A DNA stretch of 64,000 nt from an uncultured Bacteroidales bacterium. Lineage in GTDB: Bacteria; Bacteroidota; Bacteroidia; Bacteroidales; UBA932. Positions 43,594 to 53,113 of this stretch are shown one piece after another. Each line of letters opens with the position of its first letter. Positions within the stretch are counted from its first letter, which is position 1. A program made the translations under genes and the position numbers. The notes under the pieces were generated by a model. The model had not been told where the DNA came from. It saw only the letters and a list, made by a program, of their open reading frames with translations, and ran no database searches. The DNA is taken from assembly GCA_947253655.1 (NCBI GenBank), contig CAMYAE010000001.1, forward strand, positions 124,001 through 188,000, in the 5' to 3' direction.

Positions 43594-45318
43594 TTATTTC
43601 TTGATGCAATCAAATTCATAGCATCCTATTACGTCATAGTTGCCGTCAGTCCAGTACAGGCTCATCTTGTAGCCGTCAGATGAGACGGACAGGGCGATGT
43701 CGCTTGATGCTCCCACGCCTTTGAAGCCGCCGAGATTATCCGGTTTCCCCATTTCAAATACTTTCGCGTCTTCGATAGCATCCGGATTTGAGTAGTCGAA
43801 CATTTTGATTGTCGGGCTATTACCGTAACCGAAGTGGGCTCCCATGAGGTAGGTTACGTATTTGGCCTTATTGAACATAGCGGTTGCAAGACAGTTAAGG
43901 TTTTCGTTGCCCTCATTTCCTGTCTCTATAACCTTTGTCCAAGGAGCATTTTTAATAATGGTCGGTGTATAGAACACTTTTCTTGTGCCGTCATATCCGG
44001 TATAGAACATGCCGTCTGCAAAGCTGTCACCGGCAGGCATTGCACAACCTCCTTGAGGATGCCAGAATGCGGATGAACCGGCCGTTTTGCCGAAGATGCC
44101 TTTGGCTATTCCGTCAACGACATTTGTAGGGGCCCCGTCCTTGATTTCCCATGCAATATACCAGCCTGGGGCAGGTGCACCTGCTACAACCGTTATTACC
44201 GCATTCTTGGTCACATCACCCCTCACTCTCAGGTTTCCTATCGTACAACCGGCAATGTTTGCATGGGAATTGGTCTTGAACAATTCTACAGGAGCGATGT
44301 TTGTTGCATTAAGAGCAGTAGCGTCAATCATATACACCTTCATTACAGTCTTGAAGCCTGTATTTGCGGCAAAGATTATGTGGCCTGCATCATCGTTTGC
44401 GAGCGAATGGACAACAGTGCCGGCAGGAAGCTCAATGTCTTTCACTTTTATTCCGGTAGCCTTGTTGACGGCGCATATTCCCTTTCCAGTTGAAACCAGA
44501 AGATAGTCTCCAAGCACTGCGAGCCTTGTAATAGGCTTTTCTAATGTAATGCCGTAGTCAGTTTTGTAGTATTTCGTCCATTTGTTTACCTCACTGCCGA
44601 GGCGGATTCCGTATTCGACTTTTTCAGGAATTGCAATGGTGAATGAGTACTCGGTCTTGGAAACTCCGTCGTGTGCCACAACAGTAAGTTTGTCCCCCGG
44701 CTTCCAGGTCTTTGGCTGATCCATTTTCGGTGAGGCGATTGCAGCGTGCGGAGAAGTTCTGTAAACAGCTTTGCAGTCTTTCAGCTCGGTTTTGGAGGTG
44801 GACATTGCAGTTATAGTCTTCTTTTCATTGTCTATTATGCATTCGAAGGCTTCTCCGTCTGCGTCCGTAAGAGACAGGGCTTCGAGAAAACAGTCCTTCA
44901 GTTTTTCAACCCTGCCTTTGATTATATATTTCAATATGGCACCGCTTGGCAGGGAAACTTCAACGTGGTTGTCCTGATTCAGGTCCAGCAGTCCCAAGGC
45001 CGGACGCATTGACACTCCGTTTTCCAATTTTGCCTGTACCCTCATCATTTTAAGATCTTCGGGCTTGATTTCATTGTCGGACTCTTTTGGATAGAATGCC
45101 GGAATAGGAATGATAATCTCAGTCACATTAGGGTCACTTACCGTTGCGGTGAAGATGGCGTTAGGGTCGGATGCAAGCGGCCCCGAATTGAATTTTGCCG
45201 CTACGCTGGTTATTCCTGTGGATCCGGTTGTATCGATTATTTCCGGATTTTCTACTTTGCAGGCAAAAAATGACATTGCCGTTAGGCCGAGTAGAAGCAA
45301 GTTAAATATTTTTTTCAT
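43594..45318 (-). CDS. DUF5018-family surface glycan-binding lipoprotein
   Basis: 574 residues, lipobox FFAC (Cys 20). Two Ig-like beta domains (about 30-230; AKLENGVSMRPALGLL and VVAHDGVSKTEYSFTIAIP close them) are followed by a 340-residue C-terminal part that reads like a beta-propeller (LAVLGDYLLVSTGKGICAVNKATG, HSLANDDAGHIIFAANTGF). This layout matches DUF5018-type proteins encoded right after SusD in Bacteroidales. They are thought to bind glycan on the cell surface beside SusCD. Gaps of 20 bases to SusD. Binding target unknown. Confidence 0.75.
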   Translation of the reverse strand: MKKIFNLLLLGLTAMSFFACKVENPEIIDTTGSTGITSVAAKFNSGPLASDPNAIFTATVSDPNVTEIIIPIPAFYPKESDNEIKPEDLKMMRVQAKLENGVSMRPALGLLDLNQDNHVEVSLPSGAILKYIIKGRVEKLKDCFLEALSLTDADGEAFECIIDNEKKTITAMSTSKTELKDCKAVYRTSPHAAIASPKMDQPKTWKPGDKLTVVAHDGVSKTEYSFTIAIPEKVEYGIRLGSEVNKWTKYYKTDYGITLEKPITRLAVLGDYLLVSTGKGICAVNKATGIKVKDIELPAGTVVHSLANDDAGHIIFAANTGFKTVMKVYMIDATALNATNIAPVELFKTNSHANIAGCTIGNLRVRGDVTKNAVITVVAGAPAPGWYIAWEIKDGAPTNVVDGIAKGIFGKTAGSSAFWHPQGGCAMPAGDSFADGMFYTGYDGTRKVFYTPTIIKNAPWTKVIETGNEGNENLNCLATAMFNKAKYVTYLMGAHFGYGNSPTIKMFDYSNPDAIEDAKVFEMGKPDNLGGFKGVGASSDIALSVSSDGYKMSLYWTDGNYDVIGCYEFDCIKK

Positions 45319-45338
45319 AACCTGATATATTTATATTC

Positions 45339-47012
45339 TTATCTCCAAATTGTGTATTGTTGAATGGCTTTATTGTTTGACAGCTCGTCTTCCGGAATAG
45401 GTATCTGGTAGTACTTTTCGGAAAAATACCGCTTGCTTTCGTCTGCATTGATGTATGTGTATCTGCAAGCTGCACCTTCTTTTGTAATCCTTAATCCGTG
45501 TACCATTGCCTGGGTGCCGCTGTATTCTGTGTGGGCAAGCTTCCATCTCCTCATGTCCCAGAACAGCTGGCCTTCGAACGCAAGCTCCAACTTGCGTTCC
45601 TTGCGGATTTGATTCCACAAGGCTTCTCCTGACAATGTTACGGCCGGAAGACCCACCCTTTCCCTGATTGCACTCAGGTCTTTGCTGGCACCTGCCGGGT
45701 CATTAAGCCTGTAGAGGGCTTCTGCCCTGTTAAGATATAGTTCTGCGAGCCTGATGGCTATCCACGGCTGAGAGCTTTTCAGGGTGACAAGGTCTGTATG
45801 TGATTCATCTACAAGTTTCCGCAGATAATATCCGGTAGTTGTCTTTCCGTTCACCTTATCTGTCCCCGGCTTTGTCCAGCCGTCCTTTCCGCCCTCGAAC
45901 GCTTCGATAGTACGTTTTTTCCATTTAGCTCCGTTGTACAATATGGAAGCTGCAAAACGTGGCTCCAACAAGTCGTATGGAGGGGTTTCGGTAGTGCCGC
46001 CGTCAACATGCCATGGAGACCAGTCCACTGTGCCGCCTCCTGCTTTTTCATAAAGTTCCACTATGTCCTGTGTCGGTGTGCCGAGTGCAAGTGCCTTGTT
46101 GGTCTCGTCGCCTCCGGGAGCAAAATAGTAATCGAAATTGTGATGTACCTTTCCAACAGCATAGCAGAATTCCAAAATGGCTTCTGTATTGCCTTTAGAG
46201 GAACTTTTTGAGAAGCATTTAGAATATGCCTGCGGAGTGTCTCCCGGCATAAGGCTGTATACGCCGAGCTTGAAAACTTCGTCGGCTGCCTTCTTGGCTT
46301 TCTCCCAGCGTTCTGCGTAGAGCATTGCTCTGGAGAGAAGTGCGTATGCCGCTCCTTTAGTTATCCTTCCAGAATTGGAAGCATCCCATTTGACAGGCAG
46401 CTTCTCTGCTGCAGTAAGCAGGTCTTGCTCTATGAAGTCCCAACCTTGGGCTTCGGTGCTGAGAGGAGTGTTCCTTGTATATTTGAGCATATCCTTGTCA
46501 TAAATTATGACCTCCTTGTGTCTTAGTACAAGTTCGAAATAAAGAAATGCCCTGAAAAATCTTGCCTGTCCTTCAAGCTTAGCTATATCTTCTTTGTCAA
46601 AGGAAGCACCGTCAAGAGCGGAAAGAAATTCATTGATACGTCTTATCCTATTGTACATATCTCCCCATTTTGACAGGAAGAACGTGCAGGATGAAGCCTC
46701 CATGCCGGAGTAGCCGTAAACGAACTCATTTGCAAATCCATAGTGTACGCCTGTGACATTTCCTGCTCTTGAGCCGTATTTGAACGTGTCTGTAAGACCG
46801 TCTGTGAGACCCGGATAGCACTGCCATGTGCCGAACTGTCCGAAATCATTCAGATTTCTATAGAAGCCGTTGACATACAATGTGCCGTACTGATAGCTTG
46901 TCATGACGATTTTGTCCGTAACGGCATCCGTAGGATTGAGATCCAGCAGCGGAGAGCAGCCTGTCAATGTTATTAGACCTGCTGTCGCGATATATAATAG
47001 AATCTTTTTCAT
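45339..47012 (-). CDS. SusD/RagB-family glycan-binding lipoprotein
   Basis: 557 residues, lipobox LTGC (Cys 19). The SusD helical fold is evident: NDFGQFGTWQCYPGLTDGLTD, RIRRINEFLSALDG, LEGQARFFRAFLYFELV, GAAYALLSRAMLYAERWEKAKKAADEVF and the closing RLAELYLNRAEALYRLNDPAGASKDLSAIRERVGLP ... RKERKLELAFEGQLFWDMRRWK. SusD caps the SusC barrel as a hinged lid and captures the ligand. It lies 13 bases after SusC. Ligand specificity cannot be read from the sequence. Confidence 0.95.
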   Translation of the reverse strand: MKKILLYIATAGLITLTGCSPLLDLNPTDAVTDKIVMTSYQYGTLYVNGFYRNLNDFGQFGTWQCYPGLTDGLTDTFKYGSRAGNVTGVHYGFANEFVYGYSGMEASSCTFFLSKWGDMYNRIRRINEFLSALDGASFDKEDIAKLEGQARFFRAFLYFELVLRHKEVIIYDKDMLKYTRNTPLSTEAQGWDFIEQDLLTAAEKLPVKWDASNSGRITKGAAYALLSRAMLYAERWEKAKKAADEVFKLGVYSLMPGDTPQAYSKCFSKSSSKGNTEAILEFCYAVGKVHHNFDYYFAPGGDETNKALALGTPTQDIVELYEKAGGGTVDWSPWHVDGGTTETPPYDLLEPRFAASILYNGAKWKKRTIEAFEGGKDGWTKPGTDKVNGKTTTGYYLRKLVDESHTDLVTLKSSQPWIAIRLAELYLNRAEALYRLNDPAGASKDLSAIRERVGLPAVTLSGEALWNQIRKERKLELAFEGQLFWDMRRWKLAHTEYSGTQAMVHGLRITKEGAACRYTYINADESKRYFSEKYYQIPIPEDELSNNKAIQQYTIWR

Positions 47013-47025
47013 TTTTACTCCTTTT

Positions 47026-50000
47026 TTAGAATGTTATGGTGACACCGCCAAGTATTGTACGCTGTTGAGGATAATATCCCAGATTGACGCCCGGAGCTTC
47101 CGGGTCAACTCCTTCCGGAAGGCCGTCAATCGTAAACAGGTTTCCTCCTTCGGCATAAAGCCTCAGATTTTCAATACCTAAGACGTTGATCCATTTCTTA
47201 GGGAAGGAATAGCCGATTTGAGCTGTTTTAAGACGAAGATATTTACCGTCCCTGTACCAGAAAGTGGATGCGAGACCATTGTTGTCATTGGTTCGGCTTA
47301 TGCTCAGCCGAGGGTACGTCCCGCCTGTATTGTCGGGTCTCCATGATTGCTCGGCAAGGAATTTAGGAGCATTAGCTCCGCCTTTGAATACTTTTGTGAA
47401 AGGAGTGCTGTCCATCGCCCAGTTGTAATAAATGCCTGTCAGAGCCACATCGAACATCGCCCCTCCGACAAACATCATGTTCAGGTCAAATCCTTTGAAC
47501 GAGGCGAATAGGTTGAGGCTCCCGGTGATTTCAGGAGTGTTGCTGCGTCCTTTGTAAGTGCGGTCTTTCCATGCATCGATCACACCGTCGCCGTCAATGT
47601 CTTTATATTTTATGTCTCCAAGGCTTGGCCTTACGCCGTCATACCATGAAGAATTGTCTATCTCCTCCTCTGTCTGATACAAGCCCTCTGCCTCAAGCAG
47701 CAAAAGGGAATTGTAGGTCTTCCCGGTGACTCTCTGGAACGGCAGGGCTCCTTGTGAGTCGGGATATTTCAGCCAGCGGGAACGTGCCCAGCTGATACTG
47801 AACTTGCTGCCGTATGCGAAGTCGCCTATCTTGTTTTCCTGGCTAAGCGAAATTTCGAAACCTCTTGAGTCTATCTTGTTGCCGTTCACGAATGTAGGGT
47901 AATATCCTCCCATTGATGGCGGATAACCTGTCGATTCGGAAAGAATGTCGTAGGTGTAGGTGTAGAAAATATCAGCTTCAATGCCGAGCAGTTTGTTCCA
48001 TAATGTGGCGTCTACTCCGAGGTTATAGGCAAGCTGCCTTTCCCATGTAAGCTGAGGGTTGGCAACTGCGGAGGTATAAATGCTTTTTACGGCATTGTTG
48101 CCGAATATGGCCGTATAACCGCTATTGAAAGCGAGCTTGCTCAGATATGAGAATGCCTTGACGTTGTCTGAGCCGACCTCTCCTACGGAAGCCCTGATTT
48201 TCATATCATTGACTACGCTTTTGGCTTCAGAGAAGAATTCTTCATTGGATATTCTCCAGCCTACCGACAATGAAGGGAAGAAACCCCAGCGTTTCCCTGG
48301 TATGTTCCCACTGAATTTGTAACTTCCATCGTATCTTCCGGCCAGCTCGACGAGGTATCTGTTGTCGTAGGCGTAGTTGATACGTCCGACATAACCGATT
48401 GAGCGTGAGTGTGCGCTGCCTCCCCAAATAGGACTTCCGGAGTCCATATCCGGGCCGAGCACATTACCGAGTTCGGGCAGTTCTACGAAGTCCAGCCCTT
48501 TCCCTTTTGCTCCGAAATTATTGGATGTGTAGTCCCTGATTTCTCCAAGCAGAAGCACTTTGATGTCGTGCTTGCCGAAAAGGCCGGCATAATTCAAGGA
48601 GGCCTGACCTGTCATGAAATTTGAAATGTAGGCACCTTCCGCCAGCTTGTTGGCCTTATTCGATCTCGGATCAACCAATTCTCCGGAGTAATACAGTGTG
48701 CCGTTCCCCAATTCGGACGGTAATATTTCAGTCATCAGATAATATGGGGTGCTAAGGTTTTTGGCCGTCGTAATCGATTTGTCATAAGCCCCGGTGACTG
48801 AGGCGCTTAGCCCTTTTACCCAAGGAATTTCCCAGGACAGCGAAGCGTTTGTCTGTATTTTGGTTGTATTGTTGCGGAACTTTCCGGACAGAGTTGATGC
48901 TGCTATAGGGTTGTATGCTCTGGAATAGAGGTTAAATGACCCGGTAGGCTTGCCGTCAATGGTCTCCGGCAGATACGGATGTGCAAATATCGCCTGTTCC
49001 GCTACACCGTACCATGCTAAGGCTCCGGCATCAGTTCCTGCCTGCCATGTGCCTCCGGCCTCAAATCCAGGTTCGTTCTTTTTGCCGATTTGGCCGGATA
49101 GCCCCATATTGAATTTCAAATGTTTAGCTATCCTTGCCTCTAAATTCAATCTTGCATTGTACCTTGTGTAATCGAAATTCTGCACGTTGCCCTTTTGGTT
49201 CATATATCCCAACGATGCAAAATATCTCACCTTGTCTGTGCCTCCCTGTACGGTTACGCTATGGTTGGTGTTTACTCCGGTGCCGAAAGTCTTTGCAATC
49301 CAGTTCGTATTGCCCCAGCCGTTATACCCGTGAATCATATTATACACATCAGCCTCCGTAAATATAGGCTCATCGCCGTCAAGTTCCCTGGCGCGATTGT
49401 AATAATAGGCGTAGCCGGGTCCGTCGAGAAACTCCGGAAAGTTTGCATTAAGGGAGACACCTGCCGAGCCATTGTATTTTATTTGTGTAGTTCCTACATC
49501 GCCTTTCTTAGTGGTGATTATGACCACTCCTCCGGCTCCTGAGAGACCGTATACTGCTGCTGCCGAAGCATCTTTCAGGACTGAAACTGTCTCGATGTCA
49601 TTAGGGTCTATATCATCTATGGAACGTACCATTCCATCAACGATATAATTGACTCCGTAGATTGAACCCCTTACTTTCAATGCGGCCTGGTCCCGTCCGG
49701 GCTGTCCGCTTGATTGCACTGAAGACACGCCGGTAAGCTTTCCTGCAAGGACACTTGACACATTAGTGGCCGGGCCTCGCAATAGCTCATCTCCCTTAAT
49801 CTGAGTGACCGAGCCTGTAAGGCTGGCTTTCTGCTGGGTGCCGTATCCGACCACCACAACTTCGTCCAGATAGGTCGTATCCTCTTTTAGGACGGCATTT
49901 ATTACTGTTCTTCCGTTGACGGGACAAGAGTAATCAGCCATGCCCAGACAACGGAACTCGATTATAGCATCCTTGCCGACATTCTGGAGCGTGTAGGTGC

Positions 50001-50202
50001 CGTCATTTGCCGTGTTGGTACCGTTGGTCGTGCCTTGCACAATTACGGTCACCCCGGCGAGTCCGTTACCTTTCTCGTCGGATACTTTGCCGCTTATAGA
50101 GCTCTGGGCATATATAGGCAAAGCCGTTGCAAGCAATAGCATACATATGCTGGTCACCCGTATAAGAAGCCGGTTTGAAATTTTAGAAAGATTTTCTTTC
50201 AT
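47026..50202 (-). CDS. SusC/RagA TonB-dependent outer-membrane transporter
   Basis: 1058 residues. A signal peptide (about 1-32) is followed by a carboxypeptidase-regulatory-like domain (SISGKVSDEKGNGLAGVTVIVQG, about 34-115), the TonB box region DEVVVVGYGTQQ, the plug (LLRGPATNVSSVLAGKLTGV, AAVYGLSGAGGVVIITTKKG) and a 22-strand barrel ending in GGVTITF. SusC-type proteins import oligosaccharides with SusD using TonB energy. It is fourth in the operon, 32 bases after the phosphodiester glycosidase, so it shares the promoter before the AGE gene unless an internal one exists. No ECF anti-sigma extension is present. Confidence 0.96.
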   Translation of the reverse strand: MKENLSKISNRLLIRVTSICMLLLATALPIYAQSSISGKVSDEKGNGLAGVTVIVQGTTNGTNTANDGTYTLQNVGKDAIIEFRCLGMADYSCPVNGRTVINAVLKEDTTYLDEVVVVGYGTQQKASLTGSVTQIKGDELLRGPATNVSSVLAGKLTGVSSVQSSGQPGRDQAALKVRGSIYGVNYIVDGMVRSIDDIDPNDIETVSVLKDASAAAVYGLSGAGGVVIITTKKGDVGTTQIKYNGSAGVSLNANFPEFLDGPGYAYYYNRARELDGDEPIFTEADVYNMIHGYNGWGNTNWIAKTFGTGVNTNHSVTVQGGTDKVRYFASLGYMNQKGNVQNFDYTRYNARLNLEARIAKHLKFNMGLSGQIGKKNEPGFEAGGTWQAGTDAGALAWYGVAEQAIFAHPYLPETIDGKPTGSFNLYSRAYNPIAASTLSGKFRNNTTKIQTNASLSWEIPWVKGLSASVTGAYDKSITTAKNLSTPYYLMTEILPSELGNGTLYYSGELVDPRSNKANKLAEGAYISNFMTGQASLNYAGLFGKHDIKVLLLGEIRDYTSNNFGAKGKGLDFVELPELGNVLGPDMDSGSPIWGGSAHSRSIGYVGRINYAYDNRYLVELAGRYDGSYKFSGNIPGKRWGFFPSLSVGWRISNEEFFSEAKSVVNDMKIRASVGEVGSDNVKAFSYLSKLAFNSGYTAIFGNNAVKSIYTSAVANPQLTWERQLAYNLGVDATLWNKLLGIEADIFYTYTYDILSESTGYPPSMGGYYPTFVNGNKIDSRGFEISLSQENKIGDFAYGSKFSISWARSRWLKYPDSQGALPFQRVTGKTYNSLLLLEAEGLYQTEEEIDNSSWYDGVRPSLGDIKYKDIDGDGVIDAWKDRTYKGRSNTPEITGSLNLFASFKGFDLNMMFVGGAMFDVALTGIYYNWAMDSTPFTKVFKGGANAPKFLAEQSWRPDNTGGTYPRLSISRTNDNNGLASTFWYRDGKYLRLKTAQIGYSFPKKWINVLGIENLRLYAEGGNLFTIDGLPEGVDPEAPGVNLGYYPQQRTILGGVTITF

Positions 50203-50234
50203 ATTGTTAGATGTTAATTAATTATGGCTTATGA

Positions 50235-51266
50235 TCATTTGGCGGAAATTACAATGGCAGTTGGCACTTTTCTTTGCACGATACTGTCTGAGTCCCTGCT
50301 GTCTGACGGCCTGTTTTTGACTTTGCCGTCAGCTCCTACAAAAGTAGAGGAACCGCCGCCATCAAGATTGATTGCAATATCGGCTCCGAGAGATATAAGC
50401 TTGTCAGCCAGTTCTTTGAGGGTGTATCCCTTGCTGCCGTTCATTCCTCGTCCGTCGCATACGAGCAGGATTATTCTGCCGTCTTTCGTAGCCCCGATTG
50501 CTGTCCTTGGCTGCCTCGACGTGCCGAGGGTACCTCCTGCTTCGAGAACTTCTTTCCAATAATACTCGAATGCCACGTTCTTTCCGTCCTTTACTAACAT
50601 AGGACCGCCTCCGATGCCCTCTTTAGGAGACCAGATTTTCGCTCCCGGAGTCTTTGATGAAGGAGGGGCGCTCATATATTTTAGTGCTTTCTCATCATTG
50701 TCAAGAGGTGATGGATATGAGTAGGGCTTATTGTCTCCGTCGGTGGGGCAGTACACCCATGTAGCTTCAAATCCTCCGGACTTCTTCATTCCAAATGCCG
50801 CCCTGACAGGATATGCGGTGACCCCGCCGGTAGCATTTGCTGTTTGGGCAGCTATGGATTCCAGTACAGAATCGTGTATGCAGACGCTCAAGGATTTCCC
50901 GTCCCAGAAATAACCGGCATTAGTCACAATGTATGGTGTTTTCCCTGCCGCCTTATAATCTTTGAATATGTCTGCCGGGGTCTTGGCAGGGGACTGGTGG
51001 TGAACATTGAAGACGGGCTTGTCGGCTGCATTTACATCAATTAAAGCATACCAGCCCATACATTTGTCTGAAAAGCCAAGATCATCGGTAAAGTTTACGA
51101 CCTTTATTGATTGTGGATAGCCGTCAGCATTGACTTCAATATTGCCTGTGGCGTCGTTTCCCCCTGTGGGGTAGGTATAGTCTATATGTCCTTTTCCCCC
51201 GCAACCGTAGAATGTCGCCAAGCTGAGTGCTACGGCTGTCACTATTATATTAACGGAGATTTTCAT
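50235..51266 (-). CDS. Phosphodiester glycosidase (NAGPA/DUF2233-like) lipoprotein
   Basis: 343 residues from the ATG at 51266; an in-frame ATG at 51290 would overlap the upstream gene. Lipobox FYGC (Cys 22) is followed by YTYPTG (30-35), nearly the tag of the GHL10 protein. The catalytic domain has the NAGPA/DUF2233 motifs: TNAGYFWDG, GIGGGPMLVKDG, PRTAIGATKDGRIILLVCDGRG and AINLDGGGSSTF. Mammalian NAGPA removes GlcNAc from GlcNAc-1-phospho-6-mannose; bacterial members cleave sugar-1-phosphodiesters. Surface location, with SusCD next in the operon, suggests trimming of a phosphate-linked glycan. Substrate sugar is unknown. Confidence 0.88.
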   Translation of the reverse strand: MKISVNIIVTAVALSLATFYGCGGKGHIDYTYPTGGNDATGNIEVNADGYPQSIKVVNFTDDLGFSDKCMGWYALIDVNAADKPVFNVHHQSPAKTPADIFKDYKAAGKTPYIVTNAGYFWDGKSLSVCIHDSVLESIAAQTANATGGVTAYPVRAAFGMKKSGGFEATWVYCPTDGDNKPYSYPSPLDNDEKALKYMSAPPSSKTPGAKIWSPKEGIGGGPMLVKDGKNVAFEYYWKEVLEAGGTLGTSRQPRTAIGATKDGRIILLVCDGRGMNGSKGYTLKELADKLISLGADIAINLDGGGSSTFVGADGKVKNRPSDSRDSDSIVQRKVPTAIVISAK

Positions 51267-51276
51267 AAATATCGGA

Positions 51277-53109
51277 TTATCTGTTTGCAATCGGTTTTCC
51301 GGTTATGTCTATTTCGAATTTTTCAAAAGGATGCAGCAGGCTGTCAATCATTACGGCATATTCCAGCCTTGATACCGGTTTCTGCGGATCGAACTTCGGT
51401 AGTCCGAGCTCTTCAGGAGATTTTCCGGGGAAATAGTCTTCAAGGAATATTTCTGACGGCTCTACAGGGTCGTTGGCCCTGAACCAGGTTTCATTGGACC
51501 AGCCTACGCTCTTGCCCTCTCCCTTCATTATTCCCGTGGCACCTATCCTCTGCAGCACCTTGAAATTAGGGTCGTCCGGTTTCAGGTCGAGATACGGCAT
51601 TATATATCCTCCGTTTTCCAGCAGGATTTTCTGTACCTCCCTGACACCGGTTTTTCTTACATCTCCCTTATTCCCAGATATAGCCAGACTTGCCAGAACT
51701 CCGGCGGCCTGCCCGATCTGCATTACTATCGGCTGAAGCCTCGTAGTACCGTTGATAATGTTGGAAACCGAAATGGATTTCTCAATAACTAACAGATTGT
51801 CAATGTTTTTTGGGATAATAACTCCGAGCGGGAGACTGTATGAAGGGATACTGTAGAAATGGATTTCCTTGTCTGCCGTCCAATCCGGGTTGCGATAATG
51901 ATGATGATCCACAGGGTAGTTGCCTACGGCTATACCTGTCCTGTAAAGCGGCTCAGGCCTGTCGAATGGTCTGGCGGCATCATCAACCTTGAACATGACT
52001 TCGCCGTCAATTCTCCTGGACTCGCGATGATATGGGTAGAAAGGCAACTTGTCCTCTGTAGGATATTCGTCATCAGCCAGACCGAGATTCTTGAATCCGT
52101 ATTCCGTCTGCATATAATATATATACCCCAATGTTACCTTTTTAGCACTGTCCACAGCGGCCAGCCTCTCTTCGGGGGTCATCTCTATCATATTGGCATA
52201 GAAGTCATTGCCATCGCCCGGCCAGTTTATCATATACTTGGCTCCGGTATATTTGCCGTCAGCGGCGGGGAGGACCGGAAGCTTGCCGTATTTCAGCATC
52301 ATGTCCGGTGTCCACAGAATCTGCCCGGTAGCGTTCTTGACTACCGCCTTTGTCTCCGGATTGACCGTTACGTCTATATTTTTGGGGCCTATGGCACTGT
52401 TGTAATACAGTTCAGGTCTGTACCCGTCAGGCTTTTGAATAGTCATGTCTGCGTCCGGACCATAGTCTTTAAGTATGGCGACCATGGTCAGATCCTGGAC
52501 TATGCCATTGGCTTCTTCAGCAGCTATGTCCTCGCCGGTATCGGCTTTGGCATCCATGCCCACCCTGTACTTCACCCCGCACATTGCAGCTATATCTCCC
52601 AATTCGGTTCCGTCAATGAGAATTTTGGTCTTCAGTTTCTTTTCAACTCCGTCAGCATTGCGTAGGACAACTTTCCAGCCGTCGGCGATTTGCTCGCAAG
52701 CGATGCAGGAGGTGTTGTATTCCACTTCAAGCCCATCGGTTTTTGCTGCCATATTCTTGAAAATCCTGTCCCCTACATGAGGCTCGAACAGAATACTGCT
52801 TACCCAGCCGATGTTGAGATTGTTGTATCCTCCATAGTATGCAGCCAAGGAATCCGTAAATTCTCCGAATAGGCCGCTGCGCATGTTGTAATTCCCGTCG
52901 GTTGCACTCACTCCTGCAGAAGTCAGCATGCCGCCGAGCCACGTAGTCTCCTCTGCTATAAGCGTTTTCATGCCCATCCTGCCAGCCTGGATGCCTGCAG
53001 ACACGCCGCTGGCTCCACCTCCGACAACAATTATATCGTATTCCTTTGTGCATGCCACCGAGGCCAGCAACATGCCTATTAGTACCGTAAATTTTGCGGC
53101 TGTTTTCAT
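51277..53109 (-). CDS. Exported FAD-dependent oxidoreductase lipoprotein
   Basis: 610 residues. Lipobox SVAC (Cys 20) is followed after only four residues by the dinucleotide fold (YDIIVVGGGASGVSAG, GGGASG at 30-35), so the flavin domain sits directly on the membrane anchor. The body fits the FAD_oxidored family (PF12831): LIAEETTWLGGMLTSAGVSATDG, ILIDGTELGDIAAMCG and a conserved HHYRNPDW. The C-terminal 130 residues (YLDLKPDDPNFKVLQRIGATGIMKGEG) resemble an S-layer-homology-like domain. It lies 4 bases after the AGE gene and 10 bases before the phosphodiester glycosidase gene. It may oxidise a sugar hydroxyl before cleavage; that is inference. Confidence 0.82.
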   Translation of the reverse strand: MKTAAKFTVLIGMLLASVACTKEYDIIVVGGGASGVSAGIQAGRMGMKTLIAEETTWLGGMLTSAGVSATDGNYNMRSGLFGEFTDSLAAYYGGYNNLNIGWVSSILFEPHVGDRIFKNMAAKTDGLEVEYNTSCIACEQIADGWKVVLRNADGVEKKLKTKILIDGTELGDIAAMCGVKYRVGMDAKADTGEDIAAEEANGIVQDLTMVAILKDYGPDADMTIQKPDGYRPELYYNSAIGPKNIDVTVNPETKAVVKNATGQILWTPDMMLKYGKLPVLPAADGKYTGAKYMINWPGDGNDFYANMIEMTPEERLAAVDSAKKVTLGYIYYMQTEYGFKNLGLADDEYPTEDKLPFYPYHRESRRIDGEVMFKVDDAARPFDRPEPLYRTGIAVGNYPVDHHHYRNPDWTADKEIHFYSIPSYSLPLGVIIPKNIDNLLVIEKSISVSNIINGTTRLQPIVMQIGQAAGVLASLAISGNKGDVRKTGVREVQKILLENGGYIMPYLDLKPDDPNFKVLQRIGATGIMKGEGKSVGWSNETWFRANDPVEPSEIFLEDYFPGKSPEELGLPKFDPQKPVSRLEYAVMIDSLLHPFEKFEIDITGKPIANR

Positions 53110-53113
53110 AATA

